64,000 nucleotides of DNA from Rotaria sordida (GCA_905250125.1 CAJNOL010001275.1:1-64000); one strand, 5' to 3'. Shown: positions 47,079-61,323, counted from the stretch's first letter. Numbers and translations are program-made. Notes: a model not told the origin generated them from the letters alone.

Positions 47079-49775
47079 ATTTTGATTCTGATTATTTTCT
47101 TCTTTTTTTTTTTACAATTTTATTTGCAAATAAAGTTGACAAAATAGTTTTATAAATTAAAAGATTTTGCTATAGTCAAAGTTCAAATTTCGTGTATGGA
47201 TATTATCAAGTTTTCATAATCATTTTGATAGTTTTTTCTCTGTTATTGATCTTCTGAATTTCGAAAGTTGTTTTCTCTTCGATTATAATTGATTGCCAAT
47301 AGCATTGATGAATATACTTAGAAAAATATTATTAAATAGTATCTTGGAACTCTGGTTTATGATTTTATCCACTATCGGTTAATCAACAGATAAATGATAA
47401 TCAATATATTTTTTGTATGCTACCAGATTTATTTTCATTAGTATTTTTATGTTCACTCTTTGAGGACGGAATTTTTTTTTTCATCAAAAAGTGATTCTTC
47501 AATCATTTTATTTTTTTAAGCTCAAAATGATTACATAAAAATCTTGTAATAATCAAAAAAAAAACAATTTTTTTTCGTCTTTTAAATAAAATCCTGACAT
47601 GCAAGTGAAACATTCGATGTTTGCTTTTAACTTGTATTTCTTGTTGTTGCACTAAGTACAACTTCTTCGTATTTTTTTTATAGGCAAATAGATTTCATTC
47701 TCAAAACGAAGAATAGATTGTGAGAATGCTAGTTTGGGCTTCTTCTCAGAGGGAGATCTTTCAAGATTTATACGTTCAATGTTATAACAGAGAAACTTCG
47801 ACACTACAATCATGTAGTTTGATTTTTCTTTAAATGTAAAAGTAAACAATGTTTGTTGGTTTTTACCCCTTGTTATTGAGTGTTACTTATTATTTCAAAG
47901 TTTAAAGATGAATCGATCTTTAATAGAAGAGATGTGGGTCTATTTTTATTCTAGTTTATCCTCATTTTTTACTGATGAGTGTTCTATACGATTTTGTTGA
48001 GTGGTGATTTTAAGAAAAAAAGGAAAGAAGAACGATTTTTCATTGTAAACTGTTAACTTGTCAGGTGAGATTGAATATATGTTTAAATGTTTTAATAGAA
48101 ATTTGTTCATATTTAATTTTCTAAATCTTGTTACAAGTCGATAGTGATTTAAAATCATAAAAACATTTGCATAATACTCTAGACAAATTATTTTATTTTT
48201 GGTTTTTTTCTATAAATTACTAAAAGACTACAGATAGTTATGAATTTACAAATGTCTTTTTATGTTTCTTTTCTTATATTACTTTCATTATCTAACGATG
48301 AATATTTCTCTAGCTCTATTATTTATTTTAAAAAAAATGTACAAAATAAAATGATAGCTGTAGTTCTCATATTCATTGTTTTCTCGAATTTTCATTATGT
48401 ACGTCTGTATTTTTTGTGTTATTTAATTTTATATCTAAATAAAATGGATATAAGATGACAATATTGAACAAAATATGAATTTATGAGTGTTTTACATAAA
48501 CTATTACTGTACACTAAATCCAAATAGAAATACTCAAAAAAACATTGAGTATTATACGGCGAGTACTTACGAATTCTCGTGCTATTTTCTACCGTGAATA
48601 CTTTTTGAGTATTCATTTGATGAGTATCTTCACTAGAGAGAAATATATCAATATTGATTCAACAGTAAAATATATTTTTTTGGACCTTATGAGCATTGAT
48701 CAGTTTGTTTTCTTTTTATGGATGAGTATTAACATAAATTTCAAACTGTATACTCCAACATAAAATCAACTAGAGAAGAGAAGATAGTACGTATGTCATA
48801 ACATAGCTGAGCATATCTTATATTCATATGTCAAATGACATTGATAATATTCCTACTGTTGCGTTCCTAAACATCTGTCTATTGAAAATATAGTTAAGAA
48901 CAAAGACAAAAAAAAAGAACGAATTATCTGTCGTAATAATAAATATACATGTCATAATTGATATAAATTTCCTTAACTAAGACGTTTGTATTTTAACTTA
49001 TTTTAGCTGTCATAATTCAAATTTCTTTATACTTTTTAATTTTATATCAATAAATAACTATATTAAACAAAAATATATATTTTATTTGTTCATAATAAAC
49101 TTGACTTATATATGACTCATTATAATAAATATAAGATAGAATGATAAATAAAATTTACATGACTTCTGTTTCTAGATAAATCTTGATTATATTTAGATTG
49201 TGATAAAAAAACATTGAAGTTAATGAAGTTGTCTTATTTTCTTGACTATAAAAGGAATATCTGTTTTATGTTATATAAATTTCGAAGATTAATATGAATT
49301 ATTCATTAAACTCATACCGAAAGGTACATTAGCAAGACTTTGTTTTGTGTTGTTGTCACTGTCTTGTGTATTTACTCATGTTATCTTTAGTTGAACATGA
49401 TTTTTATGTGAATAATTAAAATTGACTTAACAGATGTAAAAATATACATTGTTTTAATCAAATTTTCTAAAGTATTTACAGGAAAAACAAATCTTTCCAG
49501 TGCACATTTTAATTTGAGATAGATCATATAAAAAAAGACTAAAGTCTTTTTTTTTCTATATACAACAGTTTTCTAAATATTTATATATGAAGAAAAAAAA
49601 GAAAAAAAAAACATGTAGGTTTGTCACCTACACATTATTTCTTGATAAGTAGTGAATAGTCTCGAAAAACAGTTTATTTTTAGAATATCTTTTCTAACAT
49701 CTTATCATACAGGAAGATATTTTTCTATTTAAACCAATTACAACATTATTTTGTTATTAAATTTTACAAACAATA
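47079..49775. other. Intergenic region, vWA gene to nuclear receptor
   Basis: Very AT-rich. No gene, RNA gene or element recognised. Around 48535-48640 GAGTATT words and their complements recur, giving weak local palindromes. Small open frames in 47650-48760 have no coding character. Confidence 0.5.
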
Positions 49776-52700
49776 ATGTTGCATCAATATCTACCTGCAT
49801 CAGTAAAAAACTTAAAAATACAAGATGATAATATTAATATAATAACAAGACAAGGAAGAAATACAACTAAGCTAAGTTTTTGTTTAATATGTCATGATGA
49901 AGCACGTAATTTTAATTATGGTACACTTTCTTGTTATTCATGTAAAACATTTTTTCGTCGTCATAGTTCGCATATAAAAGTATAGATAAATATATTTAGT
50001 TTTTTTTTTCTTCTTTTAATGAATAGAATTTGTGATTAATTATTTTTTTTTTTATTTTTCCATTATATAGGATATTCATCCATGTCCATATGGAGGTCAT
50101 TGTAAAATAACAGTACAAACACGAAAATATTGTATGTCGTGTCGATTAGCTAAATGTTTTGCAATGGGTATGTCAACAGAACTTATTCGAAAAGAATATC
50201 GAAGATCAAAATATTCTTCATCGATTAAATCAAATAGGAAATCAATAGTACGTATAAGATTATTGGATATAAATCATTATGTTTTTCGCTCAAAAAAAAA
50301 AAACCTTATAATAGATAATTTATTTTTAATCGTAAGGTTAATGTTAACAAAAATAAAATGTCCGTAAATTTTTACTTAAACTTCTATAGTAAATATTTGA
50401 AATTACAAAAAATGGGTACTTAATATAATAGATTTCTTTTATATTGTTATATTGATTTTCACCAAAATTATTTTTAATGACATTTTATAGAAATTTTATA
50501 TTGAAAAAGAAATTGTTTTTTTTTTTTATTATATGCACACGTCTTACATTGACGGAATTTGACATACACTTATCTTGATAAACAGAGTATTTAATACACA
50601 AGTCCTTTTGTATACATAGATTTAAAAAGTGTCATAAAAAGAAGTTGTCAGTGCAATCGTCATTAAATTGGAATATGAAATGTTGTAATCTTATATAAAA
50701 TAATATAGAAATAATTTGTATCGTATATCGGCTTGTCCAAATGTAACGCTATGACATTTTGACAAATTGCTTTGCAGTTATCTCGAAAGGCATAAGGGCT
50801 GATAAGGTCGTTCAAATGTCATTCGACGCAGCTCATCATACTCTATTCATGTTGCAAGAACGGTCTAGTTTGACTGAACTCTCGCGTTTCTAGAAAGGTT
50901 TTATCATCGCGTAACGCTGTGACAAAAAAGAACCCTTTTTCTCTAGAGCTGCTTATGAAACTCTAATTTTTTGACAAATTATTTCTTTAAATGAAACGCT
51001 TATAGTGCTAGTTTTGTAGAGAATTGAATGAGCTTTCAAGCAGTAAAAAATATTTTTTCTAAACTATTTTTGCTTAGATAAAAAATGCAAAAAACAAACG
51101 TAACGTTGTGACATGTTTTTTTGTCGACCAAATTTGAAGCACTTAACATGCTTAAAAATATTTAATGTTCACATATATTGATCACTGCCTTACATATATC
51201 GTTCTGTAAAAATATCAAGTTGCTACATCGAAATGGGAGTTCAATAATTGTACGGTAAGTTAGAAACTGTACAAGAGGTTAGAAGTTGCTCTGAGGAATG
51301 AGAGTAAAAACTGAATAGGCCAATCTGTAGAGAATCAAATTCTGCATCGAATGGTATATTACTCTGCATTTTAGTTTTAAATTTCTTGGTTAGAAAATTG
51401 AAAATACGATTTTTGAAAACTTTAAAACCCGGTTTTCGATGTCGAAACCCAATTAGTTTTTAGAAAAATGTCCAAATTCATAATCAGTGTAAAAAACTGT
51501 ACCGTAAAATTCGCTTAGATGTGTCCGTATCGAAAAAAAAAATTTTTTTTAACTTGGGCAGCGAAGTAGCGCGTTACGTGAACAAGCCGATATAGATTTC
51601 TTTTCAAATTCAAACTTCATATTATCATTTTGTTGCAACGAAAAAAAAAGCCTAAATAGATTCAAATCTATAAGTCTATATTATTTCGATTTTAGATGAG
51701 AATTTTCCTTGTAAAGTTGATTTCTAAGTTTTTCTTGTCAGACATAATATCTATTCATGGTCGAATACATTTCTATTGACTAGAATTCTTGATGAATAGA
51801 GACATAAGTCTAGAAGAAAGACTTATTTATTAAAATTCTTTTTGAGAGGTTTTCTAATCTCATCGAGATCTTAATTATGTGTAATTGAGATAACTGAAAT
51901 TTTTCATTTTATAATAAAAATCAATTCATAAAAATACTGCTAATTATAAAAACAAAAAAATTTTGTATTTAGTCAATTCTACCAATCACTTCATTAAATT
52001 TATTAAACAATGATCAATCATCTCTTAATAGTTCTGAATGGAATTTATTATCAAATGTAGTTCATGCTTTTAATAAATTCAATATGATTCCATCAATACA
52101 TAATATAATGAAATATTTAGATCTCATTGAACCTACAATTGAAATTAATATATCCGATTCATTGAATCTATTTAATTCATTTTATATGTCAGTAAAATCA
52201 TTCGTTAGTGTCACACCTGATTTTCGTATATTAACTGTTGCGGAACAATGCTCACTTTTTCAACGTAATTTAAATGGTCTATTTAATCTTTATGGTACAT
52301 TAATGCTACGCGATGCTGGAATATTTGATAATATTAGAAATGAACGTATTTTGATACCTTTATATGGACATGAAGTTGTTCGTCAAGCAAGAAAAATTAT
52401 TATGAGACTTGATTTCGATTCGACAATTGTTAAAATTATTCATATGATTTTTGCTTTTTCTACGAATTGTTATGCAGTCGATTATGATCCACATATGAAT
52501 AAAGATCCTCTTCTTCCAGGTACTTTTCGTTTATTTGGTAGTCAAAATGTATATACTGAAATATTATGGAAATATATGATATATCGATATGGTTATAAAG
52601 AAACAATTCTTCGTTTTGCAGCACTTATTAAACAAATTCTTGATCAAATTATGGCCACAACAGATATTTATATCAATAATCGACATCATCGAACACTTGT

Positions 52701-52794
52701 GGATGATTCGATTAAAGAAGCAGAAACTGCAGTTATTCTTAACGAAAAAAATCTTACTCCATTATGGGGAAAAGACAATCAATTTGACTATTAA
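49776..52794 (+). CDS. Divergent nuclear hormone receptor
   Basis: Three exons, 49776-49979, 50071-50247 and 51973-52794, in phase to 400 residues. The DNA-binding domain has two C4 zinc fingers: Cys 36, 39, 53, 56 and Cys 73, 79, 89, 92, with normal spacing. The P-box region reads CYSCKTFFRR instead of the common CEGCKGFFRR, so target specificity may differ. After a Lys/Arg/Ser hinge, the ligand-binding domain keeps the helix 3-4 style text FRILTVAEQCSLFQRNL. It would act in the nucleus as a ligand-regulated or orphan transcription factor. The family member cannot be named; it resembles the lineage-expanded receptors of nematodes and rotifers more than any classic subfamily. The 1.7-kb intron 2 contains element B. 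Confidence 0.9.
50726..51592 (+). mobile_element. TA-flanked miniature element B with spaced motif copies
   Basis: Ends TATCGGCTTGT and ACAAGCCGATA are exact inverted repeats flanked by TA; length 867. The motif GTAACGC(T)..TGTGACA occurs at 50743-50756, 50911-50924 and 51100-51113, starting 17, 185 and 374 bases from the left end, and a reversed partial copy lies near the right end. No coding frame. Length and motif offsets match element A at 2983-3845, although the rest barely aligns. Confidence 0.7.
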
Positions 52795-54987
52795 AAAAAG
52801 AACAATTACTTTGACTTTGTATTAAAAAACAAAAATAAATGAAAATTTTCTTTCAATCAAAAATTTATTTGAATGTATATCTTAGATAGACTAAAATTTC
52901 TTTTAATTTATTTCTAACAGATTATCAATATATATTCATTTTCTATATCAATTAAATCTAAAATATGATATTGATATCAATAGATTATTAGATATTGAAT
53001 ATATGTGAATATTGGACGTTTTTATTACTCAATTGATAAAAACTTTATAAAAAAAAAAATCTCTCAAGTTCAATTGATGATGAAATCAATTTGTTTATTG
53101 ATGCATTTTGTCTTAATATAAATGTTTAAATTTTCTGATTGAATAATCTTTATGTAAAATTTCTTTTTTTATCATTTAGAATTCAATTTGATAAACTTAA
53201 ATAACTTCTGCAAATGCAAATAGAATCGAATTATTTTATTTTTTTTTTGCTGACAATAATATGAAGGAACTTACAGTTTGAAAAAAAAAAGAATCATGTA
53301 GAAAGACTTCTCTTTTTTTTGATAAAAAAAATTATCTATGATTTTATTCAATATAAAAAAAAGAAAAGATTGAGTCAGATGGATCATTGTTATTGTTCTG
53401 TCTGTCGATCGAAAAGAAATAAAAAAAAAAAATGAGTAACCATTGTTGAAGGCAACAGATGAATACATATTTGACCCACCGGTGCACAAAAGTCAAATAG
53501 TGTAAAGATAGTAATTGTTTGTCGCCATACTCTATCTTTAAAAATTTACATAACTTTCGAATATAAATGTCTATATCGTCTCGTTCGTGTCAAAACGTTA
53601 CCGTTCATTGAACTAATTTCACTATTACGTACAATGTAGACGTCGTCTCATCATCATAACAAATTGAAATATGTATATATATATCTATCTTCGTTTTTTT
53701 TTTCTTTTTGTTCTTCTTCTATATCAAAACAAATTATTTAAGATATACATTCTTTTCTTCTAAACGAATATCTTGGCACTTGATAAAATAGAAAAAAAAA
53801 AAAAAAAAACTATGATATTTATATAATACGTGCGATGATGATGATAATGATGATGAAATAGTCGTCTCATTCTGTAAGAAGGATTAAATAGAAATAGATA
53901 GTGTTTGACTTCCTACGCATAATCTATGCTTTTCTTTTTTGTTTTTTTTTTAATTGTTCATTCATTTATTTTAGTGTAGTTTAAACAAATACATTCACTA
54001 TCTCTAAATCCTTTCTTTTTCCTTTTTTTATTCTTAGTGAACATTACGATGTGGGTGATGAATATAAGGGCTTCACACCATCTTTATACATGTATCAATA
54101 TGTAATCGCGATCGAGGATATACATAAGCAAGGAGAAAAAAAAAAAAAAGAAGAAAAGAGATCGAGTTTGCTTGATTAAGATAAGCTTGATTGTTTGAGA
54201 TGCGGATGAAGACGACAGGTGTAATGTATAGTGTTGACCTCCATATATTTTCTTAAGACGACAAGGGTATACCACTTATAATTTTCTTGTCATACGTATC
54301 GTGTGTATATATGTGATTTGACCCGTTGAGAGCAACAAATGAACGATCGTATAGTATAACATATGAAGCATTTGAGTTGTTGATCAAACGAAAAAAAAAT
54401 AAAATAAAAAGAACTAAATTGATCTATTATTGTCTCTTGTCATTAAGAAAGAATTTTGATAATATAATCATTCTATTTAGAATTATTTTGAATATTTTAT
54501 AAATACAGGTAGGTCAGATTATTATTATTATTATTGATTTTTTTTCTTAAATGATATTAAAAATTGAATTCATTACAATATAATAGTGTTAATCCGAAGA
54601 GAATGGTTTGTTTGTTCCGTAGATTCGTTGACATTATATGATCCATTTCTATTTACAAATCTAATTTAACTTTTGCGCTTCGTTGTGAAATGGATATACC
54701 TTTTCTCCCTCATACATTCGTTCGCACGTTTAATGACGGTGTCAATTGATTAAAAGTCTGAATGAATGAATGAATGAATGAACGGATATTAGAGAAGAAG
54801 AAAAAAAAATACAGACGTTATATGCCAATTTTGATATGTGTGTATCGATGAAAAAGTCAAGTAGACAGTGTAAGTTATACGTTTGTATATTATACTTTCA
54901 ATAATATGAAAGAAAAAAAGAATATATAAAGATGAATAGATTTTGTTTTAGATTGTGAAATTATTATATATCTATAAACTAGAATAT
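52795..54987. other. Intergenic region, nuclear receptor to adhesion GPCR
   Basis: No gene or element recognised. Contains simple repeats: ATT triplets at about 54520-54535 and GAAT tetramers at about 54760-54780, plus several A runs of ten or more. The A-rich minus-strand frames here are not genes. Confidence 0.5.
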
Positions 54988-57900
54988 ATGTTTAAATCAA
55001 TGGAACGTATCGTATGGTTTATATTATTTATTATAATGATGATTCATTGTTTGGATGGTAAGAATGAATTTCTTCGAAATTAAAATAATTATTGTACTAT
55101 GAATATTGAGTTTTTTCGAGCGCTAGTCTAAGATGTATTCAGAAGAGTGATTCACAAGATCGATCCTCTCGAAAAGATTTAAACACTAGGAGAGAAGTAC
55201 ATGGGACACACTTTTGATTATATGTCTGGCGATAATTATTAAAAAAATGGTCTCGATTGTTATATAAGTTTTATTTTCTTAGGTGGATGTCCACGAGCAA
55301 CATTCGAATTTTTTAATAATACAATAAAAACATCGTATAATTTTATTGATTCATCTGTTGGTAATATTGGATCATTGGAAACATGTCCTTGTAAGTTTTC
55401 TTAAATAAAAATGATGATTTAATTTAATTATTTTAATTAAAAGATACTGGTCGTCCATATGTATATCTACCATGTTATCCAAATTCATCATGGGGAGATG
55501 AACCTTATTTTAGTACTTGTTTAAAACCACCTGATAATAAAGAATTAACTACAATGTTAAATATTCTTTCATCATCATCATCATCTTCTATTGATCATCC
55601 GTATGTTAATATGTCTATTGAAGAAGTTGCTAAAGTATGTTTTTTTTCAATAAACATAATTTAATAAGTTTTAAACTTGTTGGTTCTGTTTTTCTTCGTT
55701 TTAGTTACCTATTGATACTTTTTATGATGTTTCTCATGTATTGTCATATTTAAATCAAGAAACAATGACTTTAAAATCAACATCACATACTGCGTCTGTT
55801 GTAAATATAATAGATCATTTAATATCAAATAATCAAAATACGAATAATGAAGTTTGTTTTATTTAAATAAATAAATAAATAAATTCATATATCTTAAATT
55901 AAAACTATAGGTATATTCTAATATTTATTCAATTGCTAATAAATTATTATCATCAAAATCTACATTACAAATGCAACAAGCACAAAAATCAAATCGAAGT
56001 ATTGTAAAGTAAATTTCAATTTTTTTTATTTCTATTCTTTTCAAATAATAATAATAATCAAATATATTCTAGATTATTATCATCATTAGAAACATTTTCT
56101 CAAAATTTAAAATCAAATCAATCCGATCAAACTTTTATTGAACATAATCTAGCTGTATCTATTGTTAATATGCCAAATAATCGTACTAAACCAATAGTTG
56201 GTTTTGCATTTGGTTTGTATTTTTAATATTGTTTTATATATATATATATTCAGAAAAATTAAGAATAAGAAATTTCTATGATGCTAATTAAAATAACTAA
56301 TGGGGGAAATGTTTCCAAGTGTCAAATTGCTCTGGAGTCCAGGCTCGATGCAGCATATGAACACTCATGAGCTATGAATACTTTAGCGCTGGTTTCTACG
56401 AAAACTCATTTTTGAATTTCGACTTGAAATTCCAAAATGAGTATTTCCGAGGGAAACTACGGTATTATGCTAAATAGTATCGTAAGAGTATAATACTTCA
56501 GTAGCGACAAGCAAATAGTCCGAACTTTTCTCAATGTATTCATAGGTGGAGCTCGTCGAGTTTAAAGTTTTCAAACCCGAACTGTACTTTGATACTCTCC
56601 ATGAGATTTACTAAACCCCCTCCCATAATAGAAGCCCCTCCCACATTAAAAGCCCCTCCCTTATTAGAAGCCCCCTCCGAAGGACCGACATGAAAGATGT
56701 ATTAGAAGTCCCCCTTATTTTACAAACTTTTTGAAAAATTTGATTAGTATTTTCATCGCAAAACCGTCAAAATTCAAGATCTTAAGATAAGAATTTGTTT
56801 AATTTCCTTATGTACTAGTGTAAAAATCTCGAAATCTCCTTGGAAATCGTTTGAAAAACTCTAGAAAACCTTAAAAATCCCTGAAATTCTTTGAAATTCT
56901 TTTTACATCTAAAATTATTGAAAAAATTTGGGACTTAATAGAAGCCCCCTCCGAAAATTTTGGATGGTGGGCAGTTTAGAAGCTCCCGGGGGCTTCTATT
57001 ATGGGAGGGGGTTTAATCGTAATTGAATAATCGCTGCAAAGTTCTCGACAGTTTTTAGAGGTACAAGGAGCTAAAAATTTAACAGATAGTCGGAGATAAT
57101 CTAGAAAGTGACTTAGAAAAGCTGTCTTCTTTAACGTAGCAGACAGAGTTCCGACAATAACTCAAAAGTTTTGCAAACACAAAGTAAAAAGAGAGAGACC
57201 TAGCCAAGTCTAGTCCCTTCCTTACCGAGATCTATAAGTCGCCCCAAAGACATGAGATTCTTTTTTTCCGAGTTAGATGATTAATACACCCTACATATTT
57301 CTCAGAGGACTAGAGCCCATCGGGTCCGGAACCAATCCGACAGGCTCTATTCATATCTTATGATGAACATAGTTCTAATTCAAAAACAATTTGATACTTG
57401 GAAAAATTACTTCGTGTTTTACATTTTAATCTTGCACAGATTGTGTTAACTGTTTTGTTTTTTTCTTCATAAATCTAGATTCAATAAAAAATCAAACATT
57501 TCCAATTGGATTTGATGATATAAAAAAAAATTTAACAATTATTCTACTTGATTCTGAAGCACTTGTTGAACAAAATCGTTTAACATTTTCTGTTTATAAT
57601 CATCGTAATGGTTTATTTGATGAAAAACAATATCGAATATTAACACGAATTATTTCATTAACAATTGATAAACCTGAATTAACAAAAAATCTTGGAACAT
57701 TTGTAAAAATAAATTTTTTTCTTGAAAATAATTATGAAAAAAAATTTGGTAATTTAACATGTGCTTATTGGCATATATTTGATAATATGACAGCACAATG
57801 GTCAACAGATGGATGTTATTTGATTGATATAATCGATCAAAATGTTATGTGTGAATGTAATCATTTAACTCATTTTGCAGTTTTAATGGTTTGAAATGAA

Positions 57901-60870
57901 CTTTTTTTTTTTTTTCTTTTTTATTATAAACTATTTCTTTTTTTTGTTTCAAAGGATATTGAACAAAAACCAATGCCAAAATCAATTGAACAAGTACTTT
58001 CGATTATAACATTAACTGGTTTATTATTATCATCTATTGGTTTATGTTTAACAATTTTAACATTTATTCTTTTCGAGTAAATGAAAAAATATTTTTTTTT
58101 TTTAATATTAAATTAAATTTTTACTTTTTTTAAAGAAAATTACGTCGTCATTTCAGTCAAAAATCTCTTCTTTTATTATCAATTAATCTTCTTTTTGTTA
58201 ATATTTTATTTTCAATTATTAGTTTATATAGATTAACACATTTATCATGTATTATTATTGCTAGTGTATTACATTATTTTATTTTATCATCATTCAGTTG
58301 GATGTTTATTATGGCATTTATACAATATTTACTTTTTGTTAAAGTTTTTCCACGTTCAATTTCAGCATTTACACGAAAAGCAGCTGCATTTGCTCAATGT
58401 AAATTTAAAAAATCGAATTGAATTTTATTCACGAAGATATATCTAACGAGGAAAACATATCGTTCGATTTCATCTTACAGTTGCAAGTAGTTTTCTAGGA
58501 GATTTAAAAAGATTTGAGCTCATGGACTATTGATAAAGAATTATAGCTACTTTAATGAAATTTTGACTGAAAGAAAACCTAAACTGATGAGTTTTAACCT
58601 GAAATATTGCCTATAGTTAGAGTCTATTCAATGTCGAAAAAGTAACGACGTATCATAGTGAGTCTTGTTTCTGAAGCGTATATAAATTATCAAAAAAAAA
58701 AGAGTTTTAATAGAATATATTACATTGCATTTCGTAGAATTAAGACAAATTGATTCTAATCCCAAAAGGAAAAATATTTTTGACTAGAATAGAAAGTAAA
58801 AGAGTTAATTTTATTAATATCTAATAGAACATTCAACAACTAAATCAATCACAGTAGACATGTATCAAACCCGAACCTTCGGGTTTAGTCTGATATAGAT
58901 AGAACAGTTTGACACATTTCCTTGTTTCTTACTGTCTGTTATGAAGCATTTAGATACAAGCAAAAATCTTTAGTCGTATATCTGTCTAATGATCTTCTCT
59001 TTTGTATGAAGTAGCTATTGGGATTTCATACAGAGCTCTCGATGTGGGGGAGGGGCTAGGGGGCTGGCCCCCGCACAAATTGAAAATTTATTTTACTATC
59101 TGGCAAATTTTTAAATACATGCTGTTCGAAGATCTTCGCAAGCTACCTCCTGCCTTGGCTCCGGTTTTGTTTTTGTGTATAGAACTTTTTTCTGAGATTT
59201 GGCTCATCCTTGAAGGGAGATAGGGGAATCTTTCCAAAGCTACCCGCTCCCTCGGTCATCAGTTTTTATGAAAAACTTGGAAATTTTCGGTAGCTATTTC
59301 TGAAAAGCTTTCGTTAACAGACTATCTCCGAAAGTTTATAAAAAGTGTCTGCTCTCCCTCTCCCACACTCTCAAAAATAATCGAGAGCCTTGGATCCATA
59401 GAAAGCATAGATACAATCTGTTCTAACGTTTTCTCTTGAAGATGTTGTTTACAAATCTGATAGTTGGTAGTATGTGACAAGAGGTCTTAGCTTAGTACTA
59501 AAACTGAATTAGAGTTGATATCTCAATGTTGTAGTGAATATGAATGTCAATGTTTCAGTGACTATGTGTCGGTGATCCACAGTCACTGTTCCCCCCCCCC
59601 CCCCCAATACTAGATTCTCTACTAAACATTGCGTATAAGAAAAAGTCCTTAACCTCAGCGTTAGTCGATTTTCAAATCATTCGTTCGATAATATATTGAG
59701 ATCATTATGTTCATATGATAAGATAATGAATATGTAGCAAAGGGAGTGCCAAGTATTTGTCATCAGATTTATTCGCTGTTTAGAACTACACTTTGTAAAA
59801 TCATATGTTTATAAATAAATACGTCTGAATACTACTATCTGTCAAATTACTCTGTATCAGATATGTAGGAAATTATGGACTATCTTTTTTATGCTATTGA
59901 TTGAAATCTATAGTCTCATTTCTTTTTTTTCATATTTTACAGTAATTCCATTAATTCCCGTTGGTATTGTTTTGGCAATTGATCCATTAAATTATACCAA
60001 ACGAACTGATGGAATGTAAGAAAAAAGAAATTCATTTTGTTTTTTTTTTTGAAATTAATTACTAAATATTCTAGTTGTTGGCTATCTGATCTAGCACTTT
60101 ATTTATCATTTATTTTACCTATTATTTTATATATTATGATAAATAGTATCCTATTTTCAATTGTTGCTCATTCACTTTTATGTGGAAAAACAGGTCAACA
60201 ATTACATGGTACACAAATGCCTGAATCACAACGTTTATCACGTTTTCTAGTTGCATTAAGTTGTTTTGTTGTACTTGGTCTTACTTGGATATTTGGTTTA
60301 TTTACTATTGGATCGATGCGTTATTTATTTCAAATACTTTTTTGTACATTTGCTTCATTAACAGGATTTTTCATTTTTCTTCTTTATATTATAACATCAA
60401 AAGCAAAACGAAAATGTTGGAATAGTATGTTTATATATATATATAATCCTTTGTTGTCTTTTTTTTTTTTTAATTATTTAGATACATTTAAATCACTTGG
60501 TATATCATCAATTTATTCTCCAACATTATCAACATCTGGTTTAAATGGTAATAAAGAATTTTCAACATCATCAACAAATGATCAACAAAAAATTCCTTCA
60601 CGTCTTGTACAATTTCCATCTCAACCACAACATTTTATTGATGCATACATGCCATCATCACCACCACCACCAGCACCACCATTACCATTACCACCATCAT
60701 TTTTAATTGAAGGTGATGATCCATTAAATAAAACAACATTTTATGAATCTAAACATGTTTGGATGCCACCACCACCAACAAATTATATTTATGAAGCTAA
60801 TCAATTAACAACATCATTAGATGATTATTCTTTATTTTATGCTTCGAATCATGATGCTACGAAGCTTTAA
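54988..60870 (+). CDS. Adhesion G-protein-coupled receptor
   Basis: Twelve exons, 54988-55057, 55283-55390, 55444-55634, 55705-55851, 55911-56008, 56073-56212, 57479-57888, 57955-58076, 58136-58398, 59943-60015, 60075-60424 and 60482-60870, in phase to 786 residues. It starts with a signal peptide (VWFILFIIMMIHC). The ectodomain is small and has no lectin, EGF or cadherin repeat that I can see; its C-terminal part is a GAIN domain ending in a GPS motif (about 346-388) with CAYW, DGC, CECNHLTHFAVLM, so self-cleavage at HL|T is expected. Seven membrane segments follow, with CWLSD before TM5 and LTWIFGLF in TM6. The tail of about 130 residues is Ser- and Pro-rich with PPPP runs. Ligand and subfamily cannot be told. 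Introns 7 and 9 (1.3 and 1.5 kb) hold repeats. Confidence 0.93.
56612..57015. mobile_element. 404-bp miniature element in adhesion GPCR intron
   Basis: Terminal inverted repeats of 27 bases, beginning TAAACCCCCTCCCATAATAG on both ends, exact as far as I can see. GAAGCCCC(T)CC words repeat about five times inside. No coding frame. Target duplication unclear, perhaps TA-type. Confidence 0.8.
59165..59345. repeat. Dispersed repeat R2, copy 2
   Basis: Similar to 14590-14790 in the same orientation, starting CTGAGATTTGGCTCATCCT. It lies in intron 9 of the adhesion GPCR. A GC-rich hairpin-like word (GGGGGCTGGCCCCC) is just upstream at about 59063-59076. Confidence 0.55.
59591..59605. repeat. Homopolymer run of 15 C
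   Basis: Fifteen C in a row inside an AT-rich intron; the exact length is prone to sequencing error. Confidence 0.9.
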
Positions 60871-61323
60871 TTCATTTTTCTTTTTTTGTTCTACAGTCAG
60901 ATGCATGTATGCTCAATAATCCGGTTGTTTGTTTGTTTTAATCCATTTGTCTTTTTTTTTGTTTTTGCTGCATGGGTAATTCTTTTTGTTTAATGAAAAC
61001 CAATATTCGAGAAGATTTACAAATGATTAATGTCAGAAGTGAAGAAAAAATATAATCGTTTTTTTTCATTTTAATTTAATTGAATAATTTGTTCTAATCT
61101 TGATTTTAAAAAAAAAACATCGAATCTGCAGATCTATATATACATAGGGTAGTTAAAAAGTTCTAGTAATAGTCTTCTAAAATTTCATCCTGATTGATTT
61201 TATTTTTGATGTTGGCCTATTCTAGTGATGAAATCTTTTATGTGTTAAAATACTAATACGAAGTTTTACAAGTGTCTATTATGACAAATCTTTAATCAAT
61301 TTTTTCAACACTTCTGTTCTCAG

